Positions 32,918-41,289 of a stretch of 58,767 bases of DNA are shown one piece after another. Numbering within the stretch: position 1 is the stretch's first letter; the number at the start of each line of letters is the position of its first letter. The DNA is from Roseibium litorale (GTDB lineage Bacteria > Pseudomonadota > Alphaproteobacteria > Rhizobiales > Stappiaceae): positions 1 through 58,767 of the forward strand of contig NZ_JACYXI010000019.1 in the NCBI RefSeq assembly GCF_014842915.1, written 5' to 3'. A program made the translations under genes and the position numbers. The notes under the pieces were generated by a model, which was not told the DNA's origin, ran no database searches, and was given only the letters and a program-made list of their open reading frames with translations.

Positions 32918-33000
32918 AACGCTACAATAATCGGCACCTGGGGACCAATCAGAACCGTAAGGCTGATTGCGACGAGGGCGCTTGTTTTGAGGGCGCTGAG
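32880..33000 (-). ncRNA. Candidate structured RNA upstream of the reverse transcriptase
   Basis: On the minus strand several stems stack: CAATCAG/CTGATTG (32946-32952 with 32963-32969), an outer GCCGAT/ATCGGC (32883-32888 with 32930-32935), and inside it TAGCG/CGCTA (32909-32913 with 32920-32924). The stretch is more GC-rich than the reverse-transcriptase gene. Several defence reverse transcriptases need an adjacent non-coding RNA. This is a candidate only. Confidence 0.35.
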
Positions 33001-33094
33001 AGCGGTTCGGGCAAGCATTTGAACACCTCATTGATGCCGGAGCTTATAGATTCTAATCTTCACACTCGGCTGCGCAAGCGATTAGCGAGGCATC

Positions 33095-33364
33095 ATGTTC
33101 CGGCAAAGTGCTGAAAGCCTCATAGATACGACCGTTCAAGAGCAATTCGCGTCGGAAGGTCTTGTCTCGGTTCAGATAGAACGCGGCACAGATTTTGACG
33201 GAGACCCAATTTTTACCGTCAGGGTCATCGTGAACAATGGAGGCAGGACCATCGATCCTCAAAAGACCACGAGCTTGACACGTCAGGTTCGTGCCAACCT
33301 TGCGGAAATCGGCGAAACGTCCTTCCCTGTCTTTTCGTTTATCTCAAACGACGACTTTAGCTGA
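33095..33364 (+). CDS. Small protein with DFDGDP motif, unknown
   Basis: The 89-residue product has a folded-protein pattern: ESLIDTTVQEQFASEGLVSV, QIERGTDFDGDPIFTVRVIV, then RQVRANLAEIGETSFPVFSF. It resembles short partner proteins that I recall seeing next to toxin-like or HEPN-type genes, but I cannot name a family and no partner is obvious here. It converges on the integrase and overlaps its 3' end by eight bases. Confidence 0.55.
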   Translation: MFRQSAESLIDTTVQEQFASEGLVSVQIERGTDFDGDPIFTVRVIVNNGGRTIDPQKTTSLTRQVRANLAEIGETSFPVFSFISNDDFS

Positions 33365-34652
33365 TGAGACTGAAGGCAAGTTTCTTGACCACGGACAGCT
33401 TGTGTTCCAGCGTCGGACCCTTGCCATAGACGGGCCGGTCGAACTTGTGCCCCATAAGATCTGTTTGCATTCGGTCGGTAACGTCGAGCGCGGTCAAGCC
33501 GTCCTGGAATGTGTGGCGCAGCCCGTAGAACGAATGGTTTGGGGATTCTCTCAAGTTATGTTCTGAGAGGTATTTGTTGACCGCTGCGGACAGGCTCGAC
33601 GTCCTTTCGCTATAAGTCCTGCTGTTCAACTCAATCAGCATTTTTGCGCCGGTCAGTGCGGAGCCGCAAAGCGGGATTACCCGCCTTGAATATTTTGTCT
33701 TCAGTTTCCTGCCCGGCTCCGGCTCAATGACGATGTGCGGGATTGCTGCGTCAACGACAAGATTCCGGGCTGCGCATCTGGCGATTTCAGACGGCCGCGC
33801 CCCGGTTGACGCCATAACGAAGACGATTGCCCTGGCTTCGGGGTTTAGTGTTGCCAAGCCGGGCAAGAGCTTGTCTTGTACCCATGGCCGCGAAAACGGG
33901 TGTTTCTCGGGTTCTTCGTCAGAGGGGAAGAGCATTCCCCGGAACGGATCGTTCTGCGTGATCCGATGAAACTTGCAGACCTCCCGGTGCATCTTGGCAA
34001 GATGGTTGAGGTCTTTGTTTGCTGAGCCTGATTTCAGGTCTTCGGTTTCGAGCCGTTCCAGCCACCAGTCCTTGAACTCAAGAGCTTGATATTGGTCTGT
34101 CTTGTCCAGAGACGTATCAGAAACGACCGATAGCCAGTTCTTGATTGCCCTCTTGCGGGGATTTCTCCAAACGCGCAACTGATCGTCGGACTTGCCTTTG
34201 ATTTGGTCCTTGGCGATTCTTTCGTACTCGGTCAGCAGGTCGCTAAACCGTATCTCCGGGAACTTGGCGGTGCCGAACAGGGCTTGAAAGTTTGCGCCGG
34301 AATCGGGACCGACTTCGGCAAGCTTCACAGCCCGGTTTACAAAGTCGGACGGCGGAAGCTGGATGACCTCTGAAAACGGCTGATATTGAAACCCAAAGAT
34401 AGAGGCGAGGTCGATAGCCGCGCGAAAACGGTCCGGTGCGTGGGTGCTTCCGCTTTTAACAAGGCTCGCCCAATAGGCGGTCAAACGCCGGTCGATTTCA
34501 CCGGCCCGAACGAGGGCTTCGGCCTCGTCCTTTGTCTTCAGGGCTTGTTTGACCTTTTTGCGCCGGTCCACCTCGCGATAGGCAGCGGGCACCTTGCGCC
34601 GGTAATGATACCAGTCGCCTTGTTTTTCGATGTACTGCTTATATGGCAGCAT
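33357..34652 (-). CDS. int: Tyrosine-recombinase integrase
   Basis: The 431-residue protein has an N-terminal KQYIEKQGDWYHYRRKVPAA segment of the DUF6538 type, a SAM-like core-binding region, and a catalytic domain. The first Arg is in ASTGARPSEIARC, the His/Arg box is HSFYGLRHTFQDGL, the later His is in MGHKF, and the Tyr nucleophile is likely in RPVYGKG. It is encoded next to attR and transcribed inward from a region packed with the arm-type repeats, so the protein probably represses its own promoter. It inserts the phage into tRNA-Asn. Confidence 0.95.
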   Translation of the reverse strand: MLPYKQYIEKQGDWYHYRRKVPAAYREVDRRKKVKQALKTKDEAEALVRAGEIDRRLTAYWASLVKSGSTHAPDRFRAAIDLASIFGFQYQPFSEVIQLPPSDFVNRAVKLAEVGPDSGANFQALFGTAKFPEIRFSDLLTEYERIAKDQIKGKSDDQLRVWRNPRKRAIKNWLSVVSDTSLDKTDQYQALEFKDWWLERLETEDLKSGSANKDLNHLAKMHREVCKFHRITQNDPFRGMLFPSDEEPEKHPFSRPWVQDKLLPGLATLNPEARAIVFVMASTGARPSEIARCAARNLVVDAAIPHIVIEPEPGRKLKTKYSRRVIPLCGSALTGAKMLIELNSRTYSERTSSLSAAVNKYLSEHNLRESPNHSFYGLRHTFQDGLTALDVTDRMQTDLMGHKFDRPVYGKGPTLEHKLSVVKKLAFSLIS

Positions 34653-34662
34653 GAGACCCCAA

Positions 34663-34707
34663 GTGCCCTAAAAGTGCCCTAGAAAGTGCCCTAAAAGTGC
34701 CCTGGCG
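34663..34707 (+). repeat. Right cluster of putative integrase arm-type sites
   Basis: Four units lie at 34663-34673 and 34686-34696 (both GTGCCCTAAAA), 34674-34684 (one mismatch) and 34697-34707 (degenerate end). They stand 11-55 bp upstream of the integrase start codon and match the left cluster in sequence and orientation. Confidence 0.72.
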
Positions 34708-34793
34708 AATAGAATTCTAACCCCGGTACAACTCAGGCGGTTGCGAGGTTGGCGGAATTCTGCGGATTATGTCAAGTGGGGGATAAGAAAGAG

Positions 34794-34814
34794 TGGCTCC
34801 CTGAGCAGGACTCG
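34794..34814. repeat. attR, right attachment site of the prophage
   Basis: The 21-bp copy of the att core coincides with the acceptor and T-arm 3' half of tRNA-Asn. The left copy is at 1118-1138. Confidence 0.92.
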
Positions 34815-34869
34815 AACCTGCGACCATTCGATTAACAGTCGAACGCTCTACCAACTGAGCTATCAGGGA
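34794..34869 (-). tRNA. tRNA-Asn (GUU)
   Basis: On the minus strand 76 nt run from TCCCTGATAGCTCAG to AGGGAGCCA. The acceptor stem TCCCTGA/TCAGGGA, the D-arm TAGCTCAGTTGGTAGAGC, the anticodon loop CTGTTAA (GTT) and the T-arm GTTCGAGTC are all intact, with an encoded CCA. The prophage integrated at its 3' end and left the gene whole on the right side. Confidence 0.97.
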
Positions 34870-35254
34870 TCACCAGAGCGGTGCGGCTCGTGTCCGCCCC
34901 GTCGATGGAGATGCGTATATCAAACGCTTTGCCGGTTTGCCAACCCCTCAGGTCAGATATTTTCACCGAAATGCGGATTTGGCTGGGGAGGGTGTGGAAA
35001 ACTTTCGTGATTTCAAACGGCTAGCTGATGTTTTTGAGACCGGAAATCCTGTTTCGCCAGCAGAAATCTGCCGGTTTGGGTTCTGATACAGAGCGTGACC
35101 GTCATTTAAGCCCATTTGTTTCACGGTCCCGCAGCATCGCGGCGGTGCCGCGGGAGATGGGCCGTGCCCTGTTTATCCTATCGGCCACGGATGGAAGCCG
35201 CTTTCCGCTTCAGAGCCTGCTTGCCGGGCGCAACGGATGCCGCTAGACAAGAGG
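34870..35254. other. Non-coding region between tRNA-Asn and the cobalamin riboswitch
   Basis: I see no convincing gene here. The short open frames lack ribosome binding sites and recognisable products. It probably contains the promoters of the tRNA (minus strand) and of the cob operon (plus strand). Confidence 0.5.
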
Positions 35255-35470
35255 GGTCATGGTTCCTGACGCTTGGCTGCATTGCCAGGCTGAAGGATGA
35301 AACGGGAATGCGGTGCGGAGATCTTCTCCCAAGCCGCGGCTGCCCCCGCAACTGTGAGCGGCAAGGGGCCCTGCATGTGAACCCACTGGCGGAAATCCGC
35401 CGGGAAGGGGTAGGGAACCGGTTGGAGCCGCAAGCCAGGAGACCGGCCTGACACCTTGTTTCAATCCAGC
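35255..35470 (+). promoter_or_regulatory. Cobalamin (adenosylcobalamin) riboswitch
   Basis: The conserved core is present: GATGAAACGGGAATGCGGTG, then GCTGCCCCCGCAACTGTGAG (35338-35357), and AAGCCAGGAGACCGGCC near 35431-35447, the classical B12 box. It stands immediately before cobU. When the coenzyme is plentiful it should shut down expression of the biosynthesis operon. The exact boundaries are approximate. Confidence 0.93.
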
Positions 35471-35500
35471 GCTGTCGGGTGGACGGCTAGGAGACCTTTG

Positions 35501-36064
35501 ATGACTGATCCCTTGAAAAGGGCAGCGCCTCCCCGGACCGTGCTCGTGCTCGGCGGCGCAAGATCCGGCAAGAGCCGGTTTGCCGAATCCCTTGCCCTCA
35601 ACAGCGGCTTGTCCCGTCTTTATGTGGCAACCAGCCCATTGATCGATGCGGAGACCCGTGACCGTGTGGCCCTGCACAAGGCGCAGCGCGGCGCCGGCTG
35701 GCGCACGGTGGAAGAAGAGACGGATGTGGCCGGCGTTCTGGAGTGCGAGGCAGGTCCAGGCCGGGTCATTCTGGTCGACTGCCTGACCCTGTGGCTCAAC
35801 AACCTTTTTTTCAAAGAGCTGGATGTCGAAGCCGAAACTGAGCGTCTTTGCCGGACTGTCCGGCACCTGAAGGGGCCAGTCATCTTTGTCTCCAACGAAA
35901 TTGGTCTCGGTCTTGTGCCAGAGACCAAGCTTTCCCGTGACTTCCGCGATGCGCAGGGGCGGATCAATCAGGCGATGGCGGACGTTTGCCAGAGCGTTGT
36001 GTTTGTCGCCGCCGGACTGCCGCTCACCATGAAACCCTCCAATCAACCGGATGTAACCCTATGA
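35501..36064 (+). CDS. cobU: Bifunctional adenosylcobinamide kinase / guanylyltransferase
   Basis: The ATG at 35501 follows AGGAGACC; 187 residues. The P-loop GGARSGKS at about 16, YVATSPLIDAETRDRVALHK, and VDCLTLWLNNL identify the CobU/CobP family. It phosphorylates adenosylcobinamide and transfers GMP to form adenosyl-GDP-cobinamide, late in B12 synthesis. Its stop overlaps the cobW start. Confidence 0.95.
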   Translation: MTDPLKRAAPPRTVLVLGGARSGKSRFAESLALNSGLSRLYVATSPLIDAETRDRVALHKAQRGAGWRTVEEETDVAGVLECEAGPGRVILVDCLTLWLNNLFFKELDVEAETERLCRTVRHLKGPVIFVSNEIGLGLVPETKLSRDFRDAQGRINQAMADVCQSVVFVAAGLPLTMKPSNQPDVTL

Positions 36065-37173
36065 CTGTCGCTTCTATCAAACCGGGTCAGAAGATTCCGG
36101 CCACCATCGTCACTGGCTTCCTGGGGGCAGGCAAGACGACGCTGATCCGCAATCTTTTGAAGAATGCGCAAGGCCGCCGCATTGCGCTGATCGTCAATGA
36201 ATTCGGCGACATGGGCTTTGACGGCTCGCTGCTGAACGGCTGCGCCGATCCCGATTGCGCCGCTGATGAGGTGGTGGAGCTGACCAACGGCTGCATCTGC
36301 TGCACCGTTGCCGACGATTTCCTGCCGACCATGGAAATGCTGCTGGCCCGCGACACGCCGCCCGAGCATATCGTCATCGAGACTTCCGGCCTGGCACTGC
36401 CCCAGCCGCTGGTGCGGGCCTTCTCCTGGCCAAGCGTCAAGACCAAGGTGACCGTCGACGGTGTGGTGACCGTTCTGGATGCTGCCGCGCTGGCCGAAGG
36501 GCGGATTGCGCTGGATGAAGAGGCTCTGGCAGAGCAGCGGGCAGCCGACGAGGCGTTGGATCACGACAGCCCGGTGGAAGAGCTGTTCCATGATCAGCTG
36601 GCCTGCGCCGATCTCGTGGTGCTCAACAAGGCCGATCTGGTCAGTGCAGATGCCTTGGCAGAGGTTCAGGCTAAAATCGCTGCCGACGTGCGTCCCTCCG
36701 TGCATATCGTTGCCTCCGAGAAGGGGACGCTGCCGATCGAAGTCCTGCTTGGCCGGGAATCGGCTGCCGAGGACGACATGGAAGCCCGGCACGAGCATCA
36801 CCATCATCACCACGATCATGATGATGACCACGACGACCATGACCATGATGACGATCACCACCACCACGACCATCATCATCACGATGACTTCGAGAGCTTC
36901 GTCATTCCGGTTCCGTCCTTCGCAAGCCTCAAGGATGTGGAAGCCCGTGTGCTGAAGGGCATGGCCGTCAAGGGCGTGTTGCGCATCAAGGGGGCGGTTG
37001 CCATCGAGGGAAAGGCGGCGCCTGCCATGGTGCAGGCCGTGGGCCCGCGTGTCGAAACCTGGTTTGCCTCCGGGGCAGACGGGTCGGGCCGTCTCGTGGT
37101 CATTGGTCTGAAAGGACTGGATCTTGAGGCTGTGAAGGCGCTGTTCGAGGCTGTGGCCGAGGCGGCGGAGTGA
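36061..37173 (+). CDS. cobW: CobW-type metal-chaperone GTPase
   Basis: The 370-residue G3E GTPase has the P-loop VTGFLGAGKTTLIRN and the metal-binding GCICCT of the CxCC type (with E-x-x-N-G before it). A long His/Asp-rich stretch at about 244-277 (36792-36893) precedes the C-terminal CobW domain. Family members are thought to insert cobalt into the CobNST chelatase. Placement between cobU and cobN supports that over a zinc role. Confidence 0.93.
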   Translation: MTVASIKPGQKIPATIVTGFLGAGKTTLIRNLLKNAQGRRIALIVNEFGDMGFDGSLLNGCADPDCAADEVVELTNGCICCTVADDFLPTMEMLLARDTPPEHIVIETSGLALPQPLVRAFSWPSVKTKVTVDGVVTVLDAAALAEGRIALDEEALAEQRAADEALDHDSPVEELFHDQLACADLVVLNKADLVSADALAEVQAKIAADVRPSVHIVASEKGTLPIEVLLGRESAAEDDMEARHEHHHHHHDHDDDHDDHDHDDDHHHHDHHHHDDFESFVIPVPSFASLKDVEARVLKGMAVKGVLRIKGAVAIEGKAAPAMVQAVGPRVETWFASGADGSGRLVVIGLKGLDLEAVKALFEAVAEAAE

Positions 37174-37197
37174 CCAACGCGCCTATACATGATTGTT

Positions 37198-37306
37198 GTC
37201 ATCCCGGACGGAGCGGAAGCGGAGATCCGGGACCGGTGAGCCGGGGTCTATCCAAAAGATCTGTGGCTCTCCGGTCCCGGCTCGCGCTCCGCTTGGCCGG
37301 GATGAC
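37198..37306. repeat. 109-bp palindromic intergenic element
   Basis: GTCATCCCGG at the left and CCGGGATGAC at the right form the ends of a long imperfect inverted repeat that also pairs inside (CCGGGACCGG facing CCGGTCCCGG). Elements of this kind are dispersed in many alphaproteobacterial genomes. It fills nearly the whole cobW-cobN gap and could form a strong mRNA hairpin. Confidence 0.8.
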
Positions 37307-37326
37307 GAAGGCGGGGTAACCGGCTG

Positions 37327-40300
37327 ATGCATATTCTTGCGAGCCAGACCCGGCGGATCGATGATGGTGGCGATGCGGTTGATCTCGGGCAGGCGCCTGC
37401 GGACATCCTGTTTCTCTCCGCAGCCGACACGGAACTGGGCAGCTTCAACGCGGCCCATCATGGGCTTGGCGAAGATCGGTCCTCCTTGCGCCTTGCCAGC
37501 ATCATGGCGCTGCAGCATCCCTATTCGGTGGACCTTTATGCCGAAAGGACCGTGCGCGGATCAAAGCTCGTCGCGCTCCGGCTTCTGGGCGGGCTGGAAT
37601 ATTGGCGCTATGGGGTCGAGCGGCTGGAAGAAGAGGCGCGGGCCTATGGCGTGACGCTTGTCATCGTGCCGGGGGATGACAAGTGGGATGCGGATCTTGC
37701 CAGCCGGTCGACTGTACCGCTGGAGGCTGCCCGGCGCTTCTGGCGTTACTGCGTCGAAGGCGGAACGGCCAATTATCAAAATGGCTTGCGCTATCTTGCT
37801 CATATTCTGAATCTGGCTGAAGAGCCGCTGCCGCCGGTGCCCTTGCCACGGGCTGGCATCTATCTTCCCGGACAAGCCGCGCCAGATCTAAGCGCGCTGA
37901 AAGCGTCCTGGGGCGCGCCGGACCGGCCGGTGGCGGCCATCACCTTCTACCGGGCGCTGGTTCAGGGCGCTCAGACAGCGCCGGTCGATGCGCTGATCAC
38001 GGCTCTGAACAAGGCGGGCGTCAACGCGCTGCCGGTCTTTGTGTCCTCGCTCAAGGAAGCAGAATCGACCGCAGTTCTGGAAAGCCTCTTTGCGGATTGC
38101 CCGCCGGATGTGGTGATCAATGCCACGGCCTTTGCCGTTTCCAAGGCAGGCGCAGCCCATCAGACGACGACGCTGGATGCGCCGGGCAAGCCTGTGCTGC
38201 AGGTGGTGTTTTCCTCGTCATCGAAGGAGGGCTGGGAAGAGAGCGATCAGGGCCTATCCATTCGTGATCTTGCCATGCATGTGGTGCTGCCGGAGGTGGA
38301 TGGGCGTATTCTGAGCCGGGCCGTCTCCTTCAAGGAAGAAGGCACCTTCGATCCACTGACCCAGTCGGCGCCGGTGCGGTTTGTTCCCGTGCCTGACCGG
38401 ATCGATTTTGTCGCGAGACTGGCGGCCAATTGGGCGCGGCTGGGACATATTCCTGCCGGTGAGAAGAAGACGGCACTCATTCTGGCGAACTATCCGAACA
38501 AGGATGGCCGGATTGCCAACGGGGTGGGTCTCGATACACCTGCCTCCTGCGCCAAGCTTCTCCAGGACATGAAAGCGGCTGGATACGGTACAGGCTCCGC
38601 ACCGGCGACTTCCCGCGAGCTGATGGATGTGCTGACCGGCGGGGTCACCAATGCCCTGGCCGGGCGCAAGGAGAGAGCCGGTTTTGAAGAGCTGCCGCTC
38701 GAGATCTACCGCGAAGCCTTCAACCGTCTTCCGGAAGCCGTCCGCAACGGCGTGACGGAGCGTTGGGGCCTGCCTGAGGCGGATCCGCATGTGACCGGCG
38801 GCGCGTTCCGGCTGGCGCTGCACCGGTTCGGCAATCAGGTGGCCGGCATCCAGCCTGCCCGTGGCTACAACATCGACCCCAAGGAAACTTATCACGCCCC
38901 GGATCTGGTTCCGCCGCACCACTATTTCGCCTTCTACATCTGGCTGCGTGAGACCTTCGGCGCACATGCGGTGATCCATCTGGGCAAGCATGGCAATCTG
39001 GAATGGTTGCCGGGCAAGGCGCTGGCCTTGTCGGAAGGCTGCTATCCGGAAGCTGTGCTCGGACCTGTGCCGAACATCTATCCGTTCATCGTCAATGATC
39101 CGGGCGAGGGCGCTCAGGCCAAGCGCCGGACCTCTGCTGTCATTGTTGATCACCTGACGCCGCCGCTGACCCGGGCCGAAAGCCACGGTGTGGCCGGAGA
39201 GCTGGAGGTGCTGCTCGATGAATATTATCTCGCCAGCGGTGTCGATCCGCGCCGTCTGAAAGCGCTGACGCGGGACATTCTGGATGTGGCAGCCCGCCAT
39301 GGTCTAGATCAGGACATCGGCATCACTAGCGATATGGATGAGGCGACGAAACTTGCCCGTCTGGATGCCCACCTCTGCGATCTCAAGGAACTGCAGATCC
39401 GCGACGGGCTGCATATTCTGGGCGAAAGCCCGGAGGGCGGCCTGCTGACTGATCTTCTTGTGGCTCTTGCCCGTGTCCCTCGCGGAAAAAAGCCCGACCA
39501 GGAGAGTCTGCAGCGGGCCATCGCGCAGGATCTGGGGCTGGTGAATGCCCCCTCATCCGGTCCTTCGGACCACCTTCTCCCCGGTGGGGAGAAGGGCGCA
39601 GGAGGAGAGGCTCTGCAAATATCTGGCGCCGCGAATGAGGGTGAGTTGCCCTCATTCCAGAGCGAGCCAAACAAGGACCAAGAGCCTACGGCACAGCAGA
39701 GCGCCACTCCCTCTCCCCATGGGGGAGAGAGCTGGGGTGAGGGGGCTTTCTTCGATCCTCTCGACTGCGACTTTTCTGAAACTTGGATTGGCCCCAAGCC
39801 TGAGGTTCTGAATAGTCTTTCCAATGACCCCTGGCGCTCCTGCGGCGACATGGTGGAACGGATTGAGCTGCTGGCGCAGAAGCTCGTTGCCGGAGAGTGC
39901 AAGCCGGAAGAAAACTGGACGGCCACCCGCGCTGTCCTCAAGTCCATCGAAACGGAGCTGCGCCCTGCCATCACTGGATCAGGCCACGCGGAAACCCAGG
40001 CTGTCCTGACAGCACTCTCTGGCGGCTTTGTTGCGCCCGGTCCCTCCGGGGCTCCGACCCGCGGGCGGCCGGATGTGCTGCCGACGGGGCGGAATTTCTA
40101 TTCCGTCGATGTGCGCGCCGTGCCGACAGAAACCGCGTGGCGGCTTGGCACGCAATCAGCTTCGCTGGTGGCCGAGCGCTATTTTCAGGAAGAGGGCGAG
40201 TGGCCCAAGGCAGTGGTGCTGACCTGCTGGGGGACCGCCAACATGCGCACGGGCGGCGATGATGTTGCGCAGGCGCTGGCGCTGATCGGCGCGCGGCCCG

Positions 40301-41289
40301 TATGGGAGGCAGGTTCCGGACGGGTGACCGGGTTCGAAATCATGAGCCTTGCAGAGCTTGGCCGCCCGCGCGTCGACGTGACCCTCAGGGTCTCCGGCTT
40401 CTTCCGTGATGCCTTTCCCCATCAGATCGACCTTTTCGACAGCGCGGTGCGCGCCGTCGCGGCCCTCAGCGAGCCGGAGGAGGCCAATCCGATTGCGGCA
40501 CGGGTGTTGAAAGACAGCTTGAGCTTTGAAGGGCAGGGGCTTGATGCCGGTGAGTCACTCCGCCGGGCTGGCTTCCGGGTCTTCGGCTCCAAACCGGGAG
40601 CCTATGGCGCCGGTCTTCAGGCGCTGATCGACGAAGGCATTTGGGACGAGCGCGGCGATTTCGCCGAGAGCTTTCTGGAATGGGGCGGCTATGCCTATGG
40701 CGGCGGCGCTGCAGGAACGTCCGCGCGGGGAGAACTTGAAAGCCGTCTCTCCAGCGTTGATGCGGTTCTGCACAATCAGGACAACCGCGAACATGATCTC
40801 CTGGATTCCGACGATTACTACCAGTTCGAGGGCGGACTGGCGGCAACCGTTGAAACCTTGAAGGGCGAGGCGCCGAAGATCTATCACAACGATCATTCGC
40901 GTCCCGAACGGCCTGTTGTGCGCTCTCTCACGGAAGAGATTGGCCGGGTGGTGCGGGGACGGGCGGCGAACCCGAAGTGGATCGCGGGTGTCATGCGCCA
41001 TGGCTACAAGGGCGCCTTCGAAATATCGGCGACGCTCGACTATCTCTTCGCCTTTTCCGCCACCACGCGGGCGGTGGGCGATCATCATTTCGACCAGCTT
41101 TTTGCGGCCTATCTCGAAGATGACAAGGTGCGGGACTTTCTGGAAGATGCCAATCCGGCAGCCTACCAGGAAATCCTCGCCCGCTTTGAAGAGGCCCTCC
41201 GGCGCGGGCTCTGGACGCCGCGCCGCAACAGCACCCATGCCCGCCTGGACGGGCTGACAGCAGACCTTGAAGGGAGGACGACATCATGA
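37327..41289 (+). CDS. cobN: Cobaltochelatase subunit CobN
   Basis: The 1320-residue large subunit inserts cobalt into hydrogenobyrinate a,c-diamide with CobS and CobT. Recognisable blocks include ALILANYPNKDGRIANGVGL, PPHHYFAFYIWLRETFGAHA, VIHLGKHGNLEWLPGKA and LTCWGTANMRTGGDDVAQAL. It is slightly longer than usual because residues about 740-807 (39546-39750) consist of translated repeat-type DNA (SSGPSDHLLPGGEKGAGGEA and ATPSPHGGESWGEGA). That insertion keeps the frame and lies in a linker. CobS and CobT are not in the window. Confidence 0.96.
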   Translation: MHILASQTRRIDDGGDAVDLGQAPADILFLSAADTELGSFNAAHHGLGEDRSSLRLASIMALQHPYSVDLYAERTVRGSKLVALRLLGGLEYWRYGVERLEEEARAYGVTLVIVPGDDKWDADLASRSTVPLEAARRFWRYCVEGGTANYQNGLRYLAHILNLAEEPLPPVPLPRAGIYLPGQAAPDLSALKASWGAPDRPVAAITFYRALVQGAQTAPVDALITALNKAGVNALPVFVSSLKEAESTAVLESLFADCPPDVVINATAFAVSKAGAAHQTTTLDAPGKPVLQVVFSSSSKEGWEESDQGLSIRDLAMHVVLPEVDGRILSRAVSFKEEGTFDPLTQSAPVRFVPVPDRIDFVARLAANWARLGHIPAGEKKTALILANYPNKDGRIANGVGLDTPASCAKLLQDMKAAGYGTGSAPATSRELMDVLTGGVTNALAGRKERAGFEELPLEIYREAFNRLPEAVRNGVTERWGLPEADPHVTGGAFRLALHRFGNQVAGIQPARGYNIDPKETYHAPDLVPPHHYFAFYIWLRETFGAHAVIHLGKHGNLEWLPGKALALSEGCYPEAVLGPVPNIYPFIVNDPGEGAQAKRRTSAVIVDHLTPPLTRAESHGVAGELEVLLDEYYLASGVDPRRLKALTRDILDVAARHGLDQDIGITSDMDEATKLARLDAHLCDLKELQIRDGLHILGESPEGGLLTDLLVALARVPRGKKPDQESLQRAIAQDLGLVNAPSSGPSDHLLPGGEKGAGGEALQISGAANEGELPSFQSEPNKDQEPTAQQSATPSPHGGESWGEGAFFDPLDCDFSETWIGPKPEVLNSLSNDPWRSCGDMVERIELLAQKLVAGECKPEENWTATRAVLKSIETELRPAITGSGHAETQAVLTALSGGFVAPGPSGAPTRGRPDVLPTGRNFYSVDVRAVPTETAWRLGTQSASLVAERYFQEEGEWPKAVVLTCWGTANMRTGGDDVAQALALIGARPVWEAGSGRVTGFEIMSLAELGRPRVDVTLRVSGFFRDAFPHQIDLFDSAVRAVAALSEPEEANPIAARVLKDSLSFEGQGLDAGESLRRAGFRVFGSKPGAYGAGLQALIDEGIWDERGDFAESFLEWGGYAYGGGAAGTSARGELESRLSSVDAVLHNQDNREHDLLDSDDYYQFEGGLAATVETLKGEAPKIYHNDHSRPERPVVRSLTEEIGRVVRGRAANPKWIAGVMRHGYKGAFEISATLDYLFAFSATTRAVGDHHFDQLFAAYLEDDKVRDFLEDANPAAYQEILARFEEALRRGLWTPRRNSTHARLDGLTADLEGRTTS
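39550..39750. repeat. Palindromic repeat element inserted in frame in cobN
   Basis: Two hairpin-forming blocks, CTTCTCCCCGGTGGGGAGAAG near 39572 and CTCTCCCCATGGGGGAGAG near 39711, bracket about 110 bp. Similar motifs (CTCACCCCAGC, GGGGGAGAG) occur in the intergenic region 43945-44122. The element is translated without a stop. Confidence 0.72.

Larger units (their letters stand above)
1118..34814. mobile_element. Integrated siphovirus-type prophage at tRNA-Asn
   Basis: The region is bounded by a 21-bp direct repeat derived from the tRNA-Asn 3' end; the copies start 33,676 bp apart. It holds an integrase, a CI/Cro-type switch, lambda-like terminase, connector and portal genes, an HK97-type protease-capsid gene, a tail module with a GTA-like tip, and an endolysin with small membrane partners. 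No structural gene looks interrupted, so the phage may be inducible. Cargo genes (DUF4062, an AT-rich exported protein, an AT-rich membrane protein and a reverse transcriptase) sit at module boundaries and near the ends. Confidence 0.93.

Noticed and set aside
36792..36893. CAC/CAT/GAC-rich tract in cobW as a tandem repeat or CRISPR-like array
   Set aside because: It encodes the His/Asp-rich metal-binding stretch normal for CobW-type proteins.
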